Source: Xanthobacteraceae bacterium
GTDB taxonomy: Bacteria > Pseudomonadota > Alphaproteobacteria > Rhizobiales > Xanthobacteraceae
Assembly (NCBI GenBank): GCA_028282095.1
Contig: JANQIP010000084.1
Location: 1-42,288, forward strand
Reading direction: 5' to 3'
Length of the DNA: 42,288 nucleotides
Below are positions 8,901 through 15,823 of the stretch, piece after piece (position 1 is the first letter of the stretch; every line of letters starts with the position of its first letter). Under the pieces are notes generated by a model. That model was not told the origin of the DNA and searched no databases. It saw only the letters and a list, made by a program, of their open reading frames with translations. Both the position numbers and the translations under genes were made by a program.

Positions 8901-9079
8901 ATGTTGCAGAAAGTCAGCACGCCGCCGATCGGCAGCCCGTCCGAGCGGGTGAACGAACGTCCGCGGCTCTGCGCCGCCTTGAACATGGCGAAATAGGCAC
9001 GGAACACAAAGGACGACCCGTCGATCAGGAAGACGTGGTCACCTTTTTTCATCGGAGGCGATTGGGCGGCGGTGGACAT
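5975..9079 (-). CDS. polA: DNA polymerase I with degenerate 3'-5' exonuclease site
   Basis: Protein of 1034 residues for gap filling and primer removal. The N-terminal 5'-3' flap-exonuclease domain (about 10-305) has LIDGSSFVFRAYF, EADDLIATYA and GIGVKTAAQL. A low-complexity Ala/Pro/Gly linker spans about 312-400. A 3'-5' exonuclease-like domain covers about 420-620. The polymerase domain has DYSQIELR (Asp807), RRRAKAINFGIIYG and VHDE (Asp984); the spacing of the two catalytic Asp residues, 177, equals that in E. coli. The exonuclease metal ligands are mostly lost: the DTE motif is D450-V-V, the Asp of the second motif is Ser527, and YxxxD is Y599-CAE-R603. Flap exonuclease and polymerase activities are therefore expected, proofreading is not. 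The start at 9079 was chosen over an upstream ATG at 9148 because family homology begins just after it; ATG 9052 is a further alternative. Confidence 0.95.
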   Translation of the reverse strand: MSTAAQSPPMKKGDHVFLIDGSSFVFRAYFAMFKAAQSRGRSFTRSDGLPIGGVLTFCNMLWKILREGLNEVHPSHLAVVFDYSGKSFRNDIYGDYKGHRPEPPDELVPQFPLMRDAVRAFGLIPIEQEGFEADDLIATYARLARDAGADVTIVAGDKDLMQLVRDGVVMYDPMPGNERRIGRAEVIERFGVPPEKMPDVQALIGDATDNVPGVPGIGVKTAAQLIGDYGDLEALLSRSGEIKQEKRRQSLIDFAEQARLSRRLVLLDDHVDLACPLRDLKLDGTDAPKLIAFLKAMEFTTLTRRVAEATGADLNEIEADPELRPGAGSGEVAPSISPEAGEDGARGEEPVEMARPTRQGELPLAGPVSAADGATPGKGERRGAGQKRRGGGAAADSPGAVFTPRDLAMARIAEAARTAIDRTRYEVVVDLGTLKQWIAAASDQGFVAFDVVTASPDPMAAQVVGISLALASDRACYIPLGHRAGDDLLAGGGLMPGQIPLNDALACLKPLLENAGVLKIGHDLKTSLHAFAAHDIDLIAFDDVQLMSYVLDSGTGAHGLAELATRHLHHSALPLAEIVGKGRTLIPFEQVEVARALPYCAERADLALRLWRLFKSRLVAEHVNTVYETLERPLVPVLMRMERRGISIDRAVLSRLTGEFAQKAAALEHEAQALAGEPFNPGSPKQLGDILFGKFKLPGAKKTKTGAWSTSASVLDDLAEEGHALPVKILEWRQLTKLKSTYTDQLPAHVNPATSRVHTSYALAATTTGRLSSAEPNLQNIPIRTEEGRKIRRAFVAGEGMKLVSADYSQIELRLLAEIADIAPLKAAFSDGLDIHAMTASEIFSVPVANMPGEVRRRAKAINFGIIYGISAFGLANQLGIPREEAGAYIKKYFERFPGIRDFMETSKEFCRKNGYVLTLFGRKCHYPDIAASNPSLRAFNERAAVNARLQGTAADIIRRAMIRMEGAFAKAKLSAQMLLQVHDELVFELPEAEVEATLPVIKKVMEDAPMPAVSLSVPLHVDARAANNWDEAH

Positions 9080-9148
9080 GCTCAGATCAATATGTAGGTG
9101 CGTGTCTTGCCATACCACCGTCGGCCGGCCCGCGCCCAGGGGCTTCAC

Positions 9149-9181
9149 GCATGATCGGGAAAAACTGGCGGGCTTCTTTCG
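9149..9181 (+). repeat. Family A repeat, partial copy
   Basis: The left arm is recognisable (GCATGATCGGGAAAAACTGG); the right arm decays at CTTCTTTCG. It is followed directly by a CTCATGGTGAGG palindromic fragment that also appears near 5905. It sits in the polA leader. Confidence 0.55.
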
Positions 9182-9212
9182 CCCTCATGGTGAGGAGCGC
9201 AGCTTGCACCTT

Positions 9213-9315
9213 GTAGGGTGGGTTGGGCGCGCGCGCCGTAACCCACCGTGGAAAGGCCAGCCATAGAAGCAATATTGGCGGTGGGTTACGCGCCTTCGGC
9301 GCTAACCCACCCTAC
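9213..9315. repeat. Nested inverted repeat (GTAGGGTGGGTT type)
   Basis: A 103-bp element is bounded by perfect 12-bp inverted ends, GTAGGGTGGGTT and AACCCACCCTAC. Internal copies of the same arm (GTAACCCACCG at about 9238 and CGGTGGGTTAC at about 9279) allow either one long or two short hairpins. GC-rich centres (GGGCGCGCGCGCC and GCGCCTTCGGCGC) form the loops. It is non-coding, between polA and hrpB. Elements with this arm are widespread in proteobacterial genomes. Confidence 0.7.
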
Positions 9316-9327
9316 GCGCTGTCAGGA

Positions 9328-9372
9328 GCATGATCCCGAAAAACTGGCAGGTTTTTCGGACAAGATCTTGCG
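9328..9372 (+). repeat. Family A palindromic repeat, copy 4
   Basis: A clear palindrome (GCATGATCCCGAAAAACTGG, then TTTTTCGGACAAGATCTTGCG) with the A-rich linker following. The second hairpin is only weakly recognisable. It lies directly after the nested GTAGGGTGGGTT element. Confidence 0.8.
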
Positions 9373-9449
9373 ATCAGATCGAAAGAAAGGACGTGCTGTT
9401 GATTCAACCCGACCAACCATGATTTCGCGGCTCCGGTTGAGTTCACGCG

Positions 9450-9616
9450 CCCCCTCCCGTCTCGTAGCAGCCAGGCATGCGCAGGCTGCGCAAGCTTGCC
9501 TGCGGTGCTCGACTCCCTCCCCCGCGCCGAACGCGGGTGTTCCCGTGTTCGGCTCTGTTTTGAATGGCCCAAGTCGGGAACACCCGACTTGGGCTGGGGG
9601 AGGGTTGGGGAGGGGG
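9450..9616 (+). repeat. Family B repeat, copy 2, with twin hairpins and G-quadruplex motif
   Basis: Modular element. A palindromic block at 9475-9505 is shared with 39-69. Hairpin 1 is at 9527-9552 (core CGGGTGTTCCCG). Hairpin 2 is at 9567-9594 (GCCCAAGTCGGGAA, CACCCGACTTGGGC). Four G tracts at 9596-9616 are separated by loops of 1, 2 and 1 bases, a strong G-quadruplex consensus. It ends about 36 bp before the hrpB start and so forms much of its leader. Confidence 0.8.
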
Positions 9617-9652
9617 TGATTTCATCCGGGTACAGACACGGAAACGCCCGCC

Positions 9653-12190
9653 ATGACATTCGCCGACCCGCTGCCGATCGATGAGGCTCTGCCGGCCCTC
9701 TTAACCGCACTCAGGGCCCATGACACGGCGGTGCTGGTCGCGCCGCCCGGAGCCGGCAAGACGACACGCGTTCCGCTGGTGCTCGGTCAAGAGCCGTGGG
9801 TGCGGGACCGCAAACTCCTGGTGCTGGAGCCGCGACGGCTTGCCGCGCGCGCGGCCGCGACCCGCATGGCCGCTACCCTAGGCGAGGCGGTGGGCGAGAC
9901 GGTCGGCTATCGCGTGCGTTTCGGCTCAAAAATCTCGCGCAAGACCCGCATCGAGGTCGTCACCGAAGGCGTGTTCACGCGCATGGTGCTCGATGATCCA
10001 ATTCTCGAAGACGTCGCGGCCGTGCTGTTCGATGAGTTCCACGAGCGTTCGCTCGACGCCGATCTCGGCCTGGCGCTTGCCCGCGATGTCCAAGAAGGCC
10101 TTCGCGAGGATCTCAAGCTCATCATCATGTCGGCAACGATCGACGGCGCGCGCATTGCGGCCCGGCTCGGCGAAGCACCGCTGATCTCGAGCGAGGGACG
10201 CGCCTTCCCGGTCGAAACGCGGTATCTCGGCCGCGATCCGGGCCGGCCGATCGAGCCGCAGGTGGCCGGTGCGGCCTTGCGCGCTTTGCGTTCCGAGCAC
10301 GGCTCGCTCCTCGTCTTCCTGCCCGGCGCCGCCGAAATCCGCCGCGTGGAACGGCTGCTCGGCGATGAGCTGCGCGATGGCGCAACCGACGTCGTTCCGC
10401 TTTTCGGCGCGCTCGATGCGCAGGCGCAGGACCGCGCGATCGCGCCCGCGCCTGCCGGCCGGCGCAAGGTCGTGCTCTCAACCTCGATCGCCGAAACGTC
10501 GCTCACCATCGAGGGCGTGCGTGTGGTGGTCGACAGCGGGTTTGCGCGCGTGCCGCGCTACGAGCCCGATCTCGGGCTCACCCGGCTGGAGACCGTGCGG
10601 GTATCGCGCGCGGCCGCCGACCAGCGGCGCGGGCGCGCCGGTCGCACCGAACCGGGCGTGTGCTATCGGCTGTGGGACGAACGCGAGACCGGCTCGCTCG
10701 CGCCCTTTGCCATGCCGGAAATCCGTGCCGCCGACCTTTCCTCTTTCGTGCTCGACCTTGCCTCTTGGGGCGTGAGCGATCCGGGCCGGCTGCTTTTTCT
10801 CGATCCGCCGCCCGAGCCGGCACTCGCCGAAGCAAGGGTGCTGCTGCGCGACCTCGGTGCGCTCGATGCGCAGGGACGGATCACCGATACCGGCCATCGG
10901 CTGCGGGTGCTGCCGCTGCCGCCTCGGCTCGCGCGCATGGTGCTGGAGGGCGCTGCGCGCGGTGCCGCACGGCTCGCGGCCGAGATCGCGGTGGTACTGA
11001 CCGAGCCGGGCCTCGGCGGCCAAGACACCGATTTGTGCCACCGCATTGAGTCTCTCCGCCACGACCGCTCGCGCCGGGCCGAGGAAGCACGGGCGATGGC
11101 GAATCGATGGGCGGAGGCCGCGCGCGCAAGCACCGCGTCGCTCGCACTGGCTACTGAAAGGGGGAGGTCGGCGCAAAGCACCGGGAGGGGATCGGGCGCC
11201 GGGAACCATATCCCTGATGCCGCCGCCGGCGCGTTGCTGGCCCTCGCCTATCCCGATCGCATCGCCAGGAACCGCGGGGGCGCAAGCGGTTCGTTCCTGC
11301 TCGCCAATGGGCGCGGGGCGATGATCGAAAAAACCTCGCCGCTCGCCCGCGAGCCGTTCCTGGCGGTTGCCGAGCTCGCCGGCAGCGCCGCGCAGGCCCG
11401 CATTCTGCTTGCCGCGCCGATCACGCTTGCCGAAATCGAAGCCTTGTTCGGCCACCGCATCACGGAAGGTGAGGAGATGAGCTTCGATGCCGCTTCGGCG
11501 AGCCTGCGCGGCCGGCACGTGCGGCGGCTTGACACCCTCATATTGGCGGAGCAACCGATGAAGCTCGTGCCTGGCGAAGAAACGAAAAGGGTCCTTGCGA
11601 GCAGTATCGTCCAGCTCGGGCTCGAAAAGCTCCCCTGGAGCAAGGCGCTGGCGCAATGGCGCGAACGGGTCGATTTCTTGCACCGGCACCAGGGAGGGGA
11701 CTGGCCGGACCTCTCGGATGCAGCGCTTGCTGCCAATTTAGGCGATTGGCTTGCGCCTGCCCTTGCCGGCAAGACCGCGCTCGGCGAGCTCGGCGCCGAA
11801 GAGCTCTCGTCCGCCCTCTACGCCTTGCTCCCATGGAACCTGCGGCACCGGCTCAATCGCGAAGCGCCCACCCATTTCGAGGCGCCGTCGGGTTCGCGCA
11901 TTCCGATCGACTATGCGGCCGCGGACGGGCCCAAGCTTGCGATCCGCGTCCAGGAGCTGTTCGGGCTCGACCGCCATCCCGCGATCGCCGGCGGCGAGGT
12001 TCCCCTTGTCATCGAACTGCTTTCTCCCGCGCATCGACCGGTGCAGATCACCCGCGACCTCCCCGCCTTCTGGCGCGGAAGCTACAAGGCGGTACGCACC
12101 GAGATGCGGGGCCGCTATCCGCGCCACCCCTGGCCGGACGACCCACTCGTCGCGACCGCGACGCGACGGGCCAAGCCGCGCGGCACCTGA
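9653..12190 (+). CDS. hrpB: ATP-dependent RNA helicase HrpB with repeat-derived insert
   Basis: DEAH-box-like helicase of 845 residues, close to the family length. Motifs in order: APPGAGKTTR (Walker A), LEPRRLAARAAA (Ia), TEGVFTRM, DEFHERSLDADLG (the DEAH-type box reads DEFH, normal for HrpB), MSATIDG (III), STSIAETSLTIEGV (V), QRRGRAGRTEPG (VI), then the helicase-associated and HrpB C-terminal domains (LPWNLRHRLNREAP). The cellular role of HrpB is not well defined; it is a cytosolic helicase. Residues about 501-520 (ERGRSAQSTGRGSGAGN) are not HrpB-like. They are encoded by a 20-bp exact match to the window-start repeat (14-33) followed by more of that repeat family. The gene ends 4 bp before a family A repeat. 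Confidence 0.95.
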   Translation: MTFADPLPIDEALPALLTALRAHDTAVLVAPPGAGKTTRVPLVLGQEPWVRDRKLLVLEPRRLAARAAATRMAATLGEAVGETVGYRVRFGSKISRKTRIEVVTEGVFTRMVLDDPILEDVAAVLFDEFHERSLDADLGLALARDVQEGLREDLKLIIMSATIDGARIAARLGEAPLISSEGRAFPVETRYLGRDPGRPIEPQVAGAALRALRSEHGSLLVFLPGAAEIRRVERLLGDELRDGATDVVPLFGALDAQAQDRAIAPAPAGRRKVVLSTSIAETSLTIEGVRVVVDSGFARVPRYEPDLGLTRLETVRVSRAAADQRRGRAGRTEPGVCYRLWDERETGSLAPFAMPEIRAADLSSFVLDLASWGVSDPGRLLFLDPPPEPALAEARVLLRDLGALDAQGRITDTGHRLRVLPLPPRLARMVLEGAARGAARLAAEIAVVLTEPGLGGQDTDLCHRIESLRHDRSRRAEEARAMANRWAEAARASTASLALATERGRSAQSTGRGSGAGNHIPDAAAGALLALAYPDRIARNRGGASGSFLLANGRGAMIEKTSPLAREPFLAVAELAGSAAQARILLAAPITLAEIEALFGHRITEGEEMSFDAASASLRGRHVRRLDTLILAEQPMKLVPGEETKRVLASSIVQLGLEKLPWSKALAQWRERVDFLHRHQGGDWPDLSDAALAANLGDWLAPALAGKTALGELGAEELSSALYALLPWNLRHRLNREAPTHFEAPSGSRIPIDYAAADGPKLAIRVQELFGLDRHPAIAGGEVPLVIELLSPAHRPVQITRDLPAFWRGSYKAVRTEMRGRYPRHPWPDDPLVATATRRAKPRGT
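11154..11212 (+). repeat. Family B repeat fragment inserted in frame within hrpB
   Basis: Bases 11154-11173 equal bases 14-33 exactly (CTGAAAGGGGGAGGTCGGCG). The following CACCGGGAGGGGATC resembles the CGCCGGGAGGGGGTC that closes the same module near 84-100. The fragment keeps the hrpB frame open and lies in a variable linker between the helicase core and the C-terminal region. Confidence 0.75.
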
Positions 12191-12194
12191 CTGA

Positions 12195-12293
12195 GCATGA
12201 TCCCGAAAAGTTGGCAGACTTTTCGGACAAGATCATGCGACAAACAAAAAGCTAAGAGAGCGCGATCGAATCAACCTGAAGCAGTCGCGCTCT
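12195..12293 (+). repeat. Family A bipartite repeat, copy 5 (best-preserved copy)
   Basis: Hairpin 1 spans 12195-12239 (GCATGATCCCGAAAAGTTGG, then ACTTTTCGGACAAGATCATGCG). The linker is ACAAACAAAAAGCTAAG. Hairpin 2 has outer arms AGAGCGCGA and TCGCGCTCT around a TCAACCTGAAGCAG-type centre. It starts 4 bases after the hrpB stop and ends just before the end of the convergent doxX gene, so it may serve as a shared 3' structure. Confidence 0.85.
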
Positions 12294-12310
12294 AGCTCTC
12301 TCGGACGACG

Positions 12311-12814
12311 TCAGTTCCGTTTTCGCGCCACCAGGTAATCAATGCTGAAGCGGCCGGGGCCGACAGCGAAGAAAGCCAGCAGGCCGCCGAGGATCGCCAT
12401 GTTCTTGTTGAAAGCGATGGCCTCGGTCCGCCGCGCAGCCTCCTCGAACTCCCAGAAGCGGTGCGCGATGCCGGTCGCAATCAGCACGAACACGATGAGG
12501 GCGAGAACGGCGTAACGAGTCCACAGACCGAGAATCAGAAAGAGCCCGAACAGAAACTCGAACACCGCCGCGACCACCGCAAGGCCGGTCGAAAAGGGCA
12601 CGCCTTTGCCCTCCAGATAGCTGGCAAAGCCCCAAAGGCCGATCATCTTGCCCCAGCCGCCGAGGACAAAAACATAGCCGACGAGGATCCGCGCGATCAG
12701 CAGCAGAGAATCCGTGATCCCAGAGCCAAGCGGCAGCACCAAGGGACTGGCATTTTCGCGAGCGGCAGGCACGGGCGATGTGGGAAGCGGTTGGAACATG
12801 GGGAAAAGCCTCAC
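12311..12814 (-). CDS. DoxX family membrane protein
   Basis: Protein of 167 residues. A short Pro-rich N terminus is followed by four hydrophobic segments, roughly residues 33-52 (LLLIARILVGYVFVLGGWGK), 75-97, 100-118 and 138-155. The pattern LLxxARxLxGxxFxxxGxxK, the FELLFGLxLxxGLWTRxxA-like second block (here FEFLFGLFLILGLWTRYA) and the late FNKNMAILGGLLAF segment identify DoxX/SURF4-like proteins. Family members are inner-membrane proteins, some linked to thiol or oxidative stress; the role here is unknown. The listed start is GTG; ATG at 12799 is an equal alternative, since neither has a strong ribosome site. It stands alone. Confidence 0.88.
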   Translation of the reverse strand: MRLFPMFQPLPTSPVPAARENASPLVLPLGSGITDSLLLIARILVGYVFVLGGWGKMIGLWGFASYLEGKGVPFSTGLAVVAAVFEFLFGLFLILGLWTRYAVLALIVFVLIATGIAHRFWEFEEAARRTEAIAFNKNMAILGGLLAFFAVGPGRFSIDYLVARKRN

Positions 12815-12844
12815 TGGTTCTGCTTCACCGAAAACTCGCTTTGG

Positions 12845-12946
12845 AGCATGATCCCGAAACGTTGGCAGACCGTTCAGGTCAGATCATGCGGCCAAAAGGG
12901 CGATAGAGAACGCGACTGGTTCGACCTGCATTTTTCGTGCTCTAAC
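12845..12946 (+). repeat. Family A bipartite repeat, copy 6
   Basis: Hairpin 1 is at 12845-12890 (GCATGATCCCGAAACGTTGG, arms partly diverged), followed by a linker and a second arm pair (GAGAACGCGACTGG, then CGTGCTCTAACG). It lies upstream of doxX, in its leader. Confidence 0.75.
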
Positions 12947-13072
12947 GTCTCACTGGAGCAAATCAACCACGTAAAGAGAATGACAGATGCAGCAATCGGT
13001 CGCGTTGGGCGCACCGGTCTGGATTTTGGACACGTACTTTCCATCTGGTAATTCAATCCGGCACGATCCACC

Positions 13073-13170
13073 AGAGCGCGATTGTCTTAGGTTGAATCAA
13101 CAGCGCTCCCTGTCTCTTTGCTTGGTCGCATGATCTTATCCGAAAAGTCTGCAACTTTTCTGGATCATGC
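13073..13170 (-). repeat. Family A bipartite repeat, copy 7
   Basis: Inverted relative to copies 5 and 6. The second hairpin comes first (AGAGCGCGATTGTC, GGTTGAATCAACAGCGCTC), then the linker, then hairpin 1 at 13128-13170 (CGCATGATCTTATCCGAAAA, then CTTTTCTGGATCATGC). Confidence 0.75.
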
Positions 13171-13197
13171 TCCGGAGTGCGGGAGCTGTGGAGTCAC

Positions 13198-13228
13198 CAA
13201 AGAAAACTCCCGCTCTCGCAAGCGGGAG
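13198..13228 (-). terminator. Rho-independent terminator, minus strand
   Basis: On the minus strand an 8-bp stem CTCCCGCT/AGCGGGAG with a 6-base loop is followed at once by TTTTCTTTG. It lies about 150 bp downstream of the stop of the minus-strand cell-wall hydrolase, after one family A repeat, and is the likely end of that transcript. Confidence 0.7.
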
Positions 13229-13273
13229 TAGTTTGGACTGAACGGAGGGTGACGTAGTAATTCTCTGTTTTTT

Positions 13274-13318
13274 CGTATGATCTTGTCCGAAAAACCTGTC
13301 GACTTTTCGGGATCATGC
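13274..13318 (-). repeat. Family A palindromic repeat, copy 8
   Basis: Minus-orientation core (CGTATGATCTTGTCCGAAAA, then CTTTTCGGGATCATGC) between the hydrolase stop codon and its terminator, so it would be present in the 3' untranslated RNA of that gene. Confidence 0.75.
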
Positions 13319-13379
13319 GCTCTTGCTGGTCGCGTTTTCTGCGGCGAACCGGATTCCCCTTCGCCGGAAAACGCTCCAA

Positions 13380-15227
13380 TCAGAGCTTCTGCGCAGGCAC
13401 AATCGCGACTTTGGCGTTACCCCAACTGGGCAACTCGGCACCGTCGCCCCAACGGCGTGGCCGATAGAAGGTATGCACGCCGATCTTGTCGAGCTTGCGC
13501 ATGGTGCGGACCCACCACGGACGCACCCAATAGGCATGATAATGCGTCGCCTTGCCGACATCGGCCAGCCAGTGTTCGCCGTCGAGGGTCTCGCGCGAGA
13601 TTCTCGTTGCGCGCTTCCAGGCGCGACGATCCTTGATCGTCTCCGGGATGCCGTCGCAAGCGAATGTGAACTGGCAGGAGAGGTGGCGATGCGCGTTCTG
13701 ATAGACGACGCCGCACACGGTCGACGGATAATGACGGGAGAACACGCGGTTCAGGACCACTTGGGCGACCGCGATCTGACCCTTGACCACTTCACCGCGC
13801 GCTTCGAAGTAGATCGCTTCGGCAAGGCACTTCTCGGCCTTCCGGCGGTCCTTGCCGACGAGGCCAAGGCGGGCGGCGGGGCCGAGCAGCGCCTGTCCCT
13901 TGCCGGAAACGACGCCCTTGCCGACGACGGTCTGACCGCCATCGGGATTGAGTGCGGCAAGCCTCACATGGGCCCCATGCGCACCGTCCAAATGCCCGCC
14001 GCGACCGGCGTCACCCAAGATCGAGCCTTGCCCCGGCGCCCATCGTTCCATTGTGCCGCCGAGGCCGGCCATCGGTTCCATACCGAGATAGATGCGCCCG
14101 GTATAGGCAGCCGGGGGCGACGCGCCCTTATGCTTGGCGGCGGCGGTATCGGATGGTTTGGTTTCGCTGCTCTTGCTGTCGGTCGTCTTGCTGTCGGCCG
14201 GTGGTTCGGGCCTTGCGGTTTGCGGGGAAACTGAGATTTCCGCCTTCGGCGTCACGGCGCGCGGCAGCTTGAGATCCGGTGATGCGCTTGCGACGACAAT
14301 CGCGCGCTCCGGCTTGCGCTCCGGTGCTGCCTCGGTGCTTGCGGCCGATGCTGCGCGCGATGGCGCCGGCTTCTTCGCCGCAGGTTCGGGGGCCTTCACC
14401 GCCGCGACTTTCGGCGGCGTGTCCGTCGCGCCGAGCCAAGCCATCGGGGCCGCCGCAAACGCTTCGCTCATCGGAACGGGCGCGGTCATGTCGTCCCATG
14501 CCGAGCTCGTTTCGGCGGCGGAGGCGGTTGGAGCCGTCGGAGTGGTCGTGACCACCGGAGCAGAAGGCGCGGCCGGCTCGGGTTTGACTGCGGGCGATAG
14601 CGCTGCAAGCTTCTTCGGCTCTTCTATCGGCGTGGACTGTTTCGGCGGCGCGGCTTGTTGCGACGGCACCGCTGCAAGCTCGGCCTTCGCCTCCGGTGCA
14701 GATTCGGGACCGGAAGTCGAGGCGGCGGTTTGCGTCTCCGCAGGCGAGGTCGGGATACGGTCGGTGATCGCCTTGCCTTTCGACCGTTTCCGCTTGGCGA
14801 GGACACGCGGGATCAGCCGGTCGCCCTTGCGGGCGCGATTGACGGCGGAGAACTCCTCGCGCGGAGCCGTTTGGCTGAGGTCGAGCAGATTGCGCAACGC
14901 AACCGAGCCGGTAATGCCGGAAGCGTTGGGATCGAGACTGGCGAGCCGGTCGCCGAGCGGTTCGGGAATGCTCGCGCCAGCCGAACTCGGGACGCTGTAG
15001 GTCGCCGCGTGAATACTGCCGAGGGGTGAATTGAGCACGTTTTCGCGCCACCGCTCGCTAAGCGAGGCGCGCTGCGCGATCATCGAAGAAAGATCTTGAT
15101 AGCCGATCGTCGCCGGAACGGCAGCGCATGTCAGCACGGCAAGGCCGAATGGCGCGGTGAGCCTTTTGAACCGCCTAGGCAACGTCTGTGTTCGCAAGCC
15201 CAAGCTCTCTCTCCCCGTGCGTTGCAT
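13380..15227 (-). CDS. SleB-type cell-wall hydrolase (Hydrolase_2) with long disordered linker
   Basis: Protein of 615 residues. A basic N terminus is followed by one hydrophobic signal anchor (LTAPFGLAVLTCAAVPATIG, about 24-43). A low-complexity stretch rich in Ala, Pro, Lys, Thr and Ser then runs to about residue 460. The final 150 residues are a Hydrolase_2 domain with CLAEAIYFEARGE, QIAVAQVVLNRV, CGVVYQN, CQFTFACD and GKATHYHAYWVRPWW. The SleB family cleaves peptidoglycan (lytic transglycosylase or amidase-like activity), and Hyphomicrobiales carry many such exported, linker-bearing versions. The start is the ATG at 15227; the in-frame GTG at 15236, within GTGAGGTGG, is also possible. Monocistronic, with a terminator at 13198-13228. 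Confidence 0.88.
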   Translation of the reverse strand: MQRTGRESLGLRTQTLPRRFKRLTAPFGLAVLTCAAVPATIGYQDLSSMIAQRASLSERWRENVLNSPLGSIHAATYSVPSSAGASIPEPLGDRLASLDPNASGITGSVALRNLLDLSQTAPREEFSAVNRARKGDRLIPRVLAKRKRSKGKAITDRIPTSPAETQTAASTSGPESAPEAKAELAAVPSQQAAPPKQSTPIEEPKKLAALSPAVKPEPAAPSAPVVTTTPTAPTASAAETSSAWDDMTAPVPMSEAFAAAPMAWLGATDTPPKVAAVKAPEPAAKKPAPSRAASAASTEAAPERKPERAIVVASASPDLKLPRAVTPKAEISVSPQTARPEPPADSKTTDSKSSETKPSDTAAAKHKGASPPAAYTGRIYLGMEPMAGLGGTMERWAPGQGSILGDAGRGGHLDGAHGAHVRLAALNPDGGQTVVGKGVVSGKGQALLGPAARLGLVGKDRRKAEKCLAEAIYFEARGEVVKGQIAVAQVVLNRVFSRHYPSTVCGVVYQNAHRHLSCQFTFACDGIPETIKDRRAWKRATRISRETLDGEHWLADVGKATHYHAYWVRPWWVRTMRKLDKIGVHTFYRPRRWGDGAELPSWGNAKVAIVPAQKL

Positions 15228-15823
15228 CCACCTCACATGACGTAATTCTTGCGTTGATTGGTAAATCTGAGGTGAGCGCCTTAGTCGATCATCAACCATG
15301 ATGAGACATGGTTAATGCTGCGTAAATCATTGGGCTCCGCAGCGATGGCGCGCGAAACACCGGTGACGCCGCGCGTACGCGTCGCCGTTCATCGAACCCG
15401 TCTTTTGCTTGCTGAGCGATTTCGCAGGACTTGGAAATCACCACCGCGCCCACGACGGCAACGATGAAATCGAGCGAGCCGATCCATCTTTGCCATCGTG
15501 CGCTTGGCGCCCCACACCCCCGTGCTTCGGCGGCAAGTCGATGGTGGCGTTGGTAAACAAAAAGTGAGGCGGCACTGGGGCAGGAGTCGTTGCGAACAGT
15601 GCGGATCAATACGGACGCGACTCATACGGATGCGGGGGTGCCCGGCTGCGGTCGCTTCGCCATTGCTGGACGGGAACGAAACGCCGCCACGACGCGGCGA
15701 ACCGAGACCGATCACGGCGGCGGCGGGCCGTTCACGGCCGCGACCTAATCCGATGCTTCATGATGCGGCACCAACACAAAGAGACGAGCCCAAGCGTTGG
15801 TGCCGCATCGCTAGTTGGTTGGA
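15228..15823. other. Intergenic spacer without a convincing gene
   Basis: About 600 bp between the starts of the hydrolase transcript and the end of the CYTH gene. Open frames of about 105 codons exist on the minus strand (for example 15292-15609 and 15389-15715), but they overlap each other, lack good ribosome sites and match no family I know. The only clear structure is the family D palindrome at 15762-15809. Confidence 0.5.
15762..15809 (+). repeat. Family D palindrome, copy 1
   Basis: A perfect 14-bp stem (GATGCGGCACCAAC and GTTGGTGCCGCATC) surrounds a 20-base loop. The same stem, with a loop matching about 17 of 20 bases, occurs inverted at 18767-18810. Conservation of the loop as well as the stem points to a dispersed element. 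It lies 15 bp past the stop of the CYTH gene and could end its transcript, though no T-run follows. Confidence 0.75.

Larger units (their letters stand above)
12815..13379. other. Repeat-rich intergenic spacer
   Basis: About 565 bp with no believable gene. It holds three family A copies (12845-12946, 13073-13170, 13274-13318) in mixed orientation and one minus-strand terminator (13198-13228). The spacing suggests repeated insertion of the same element in one non-coding island between doxX and the cell-wall hydrolase. Confidence 0.7.

Noticed and set aside
15292..15715. Two overlapping minus-strand open frames of about 105 codons in the spacer before the CYTH gene
   Set aside because: They conflict with each other, lack ribosome sites and recognisable motifs; coding function is not supported.
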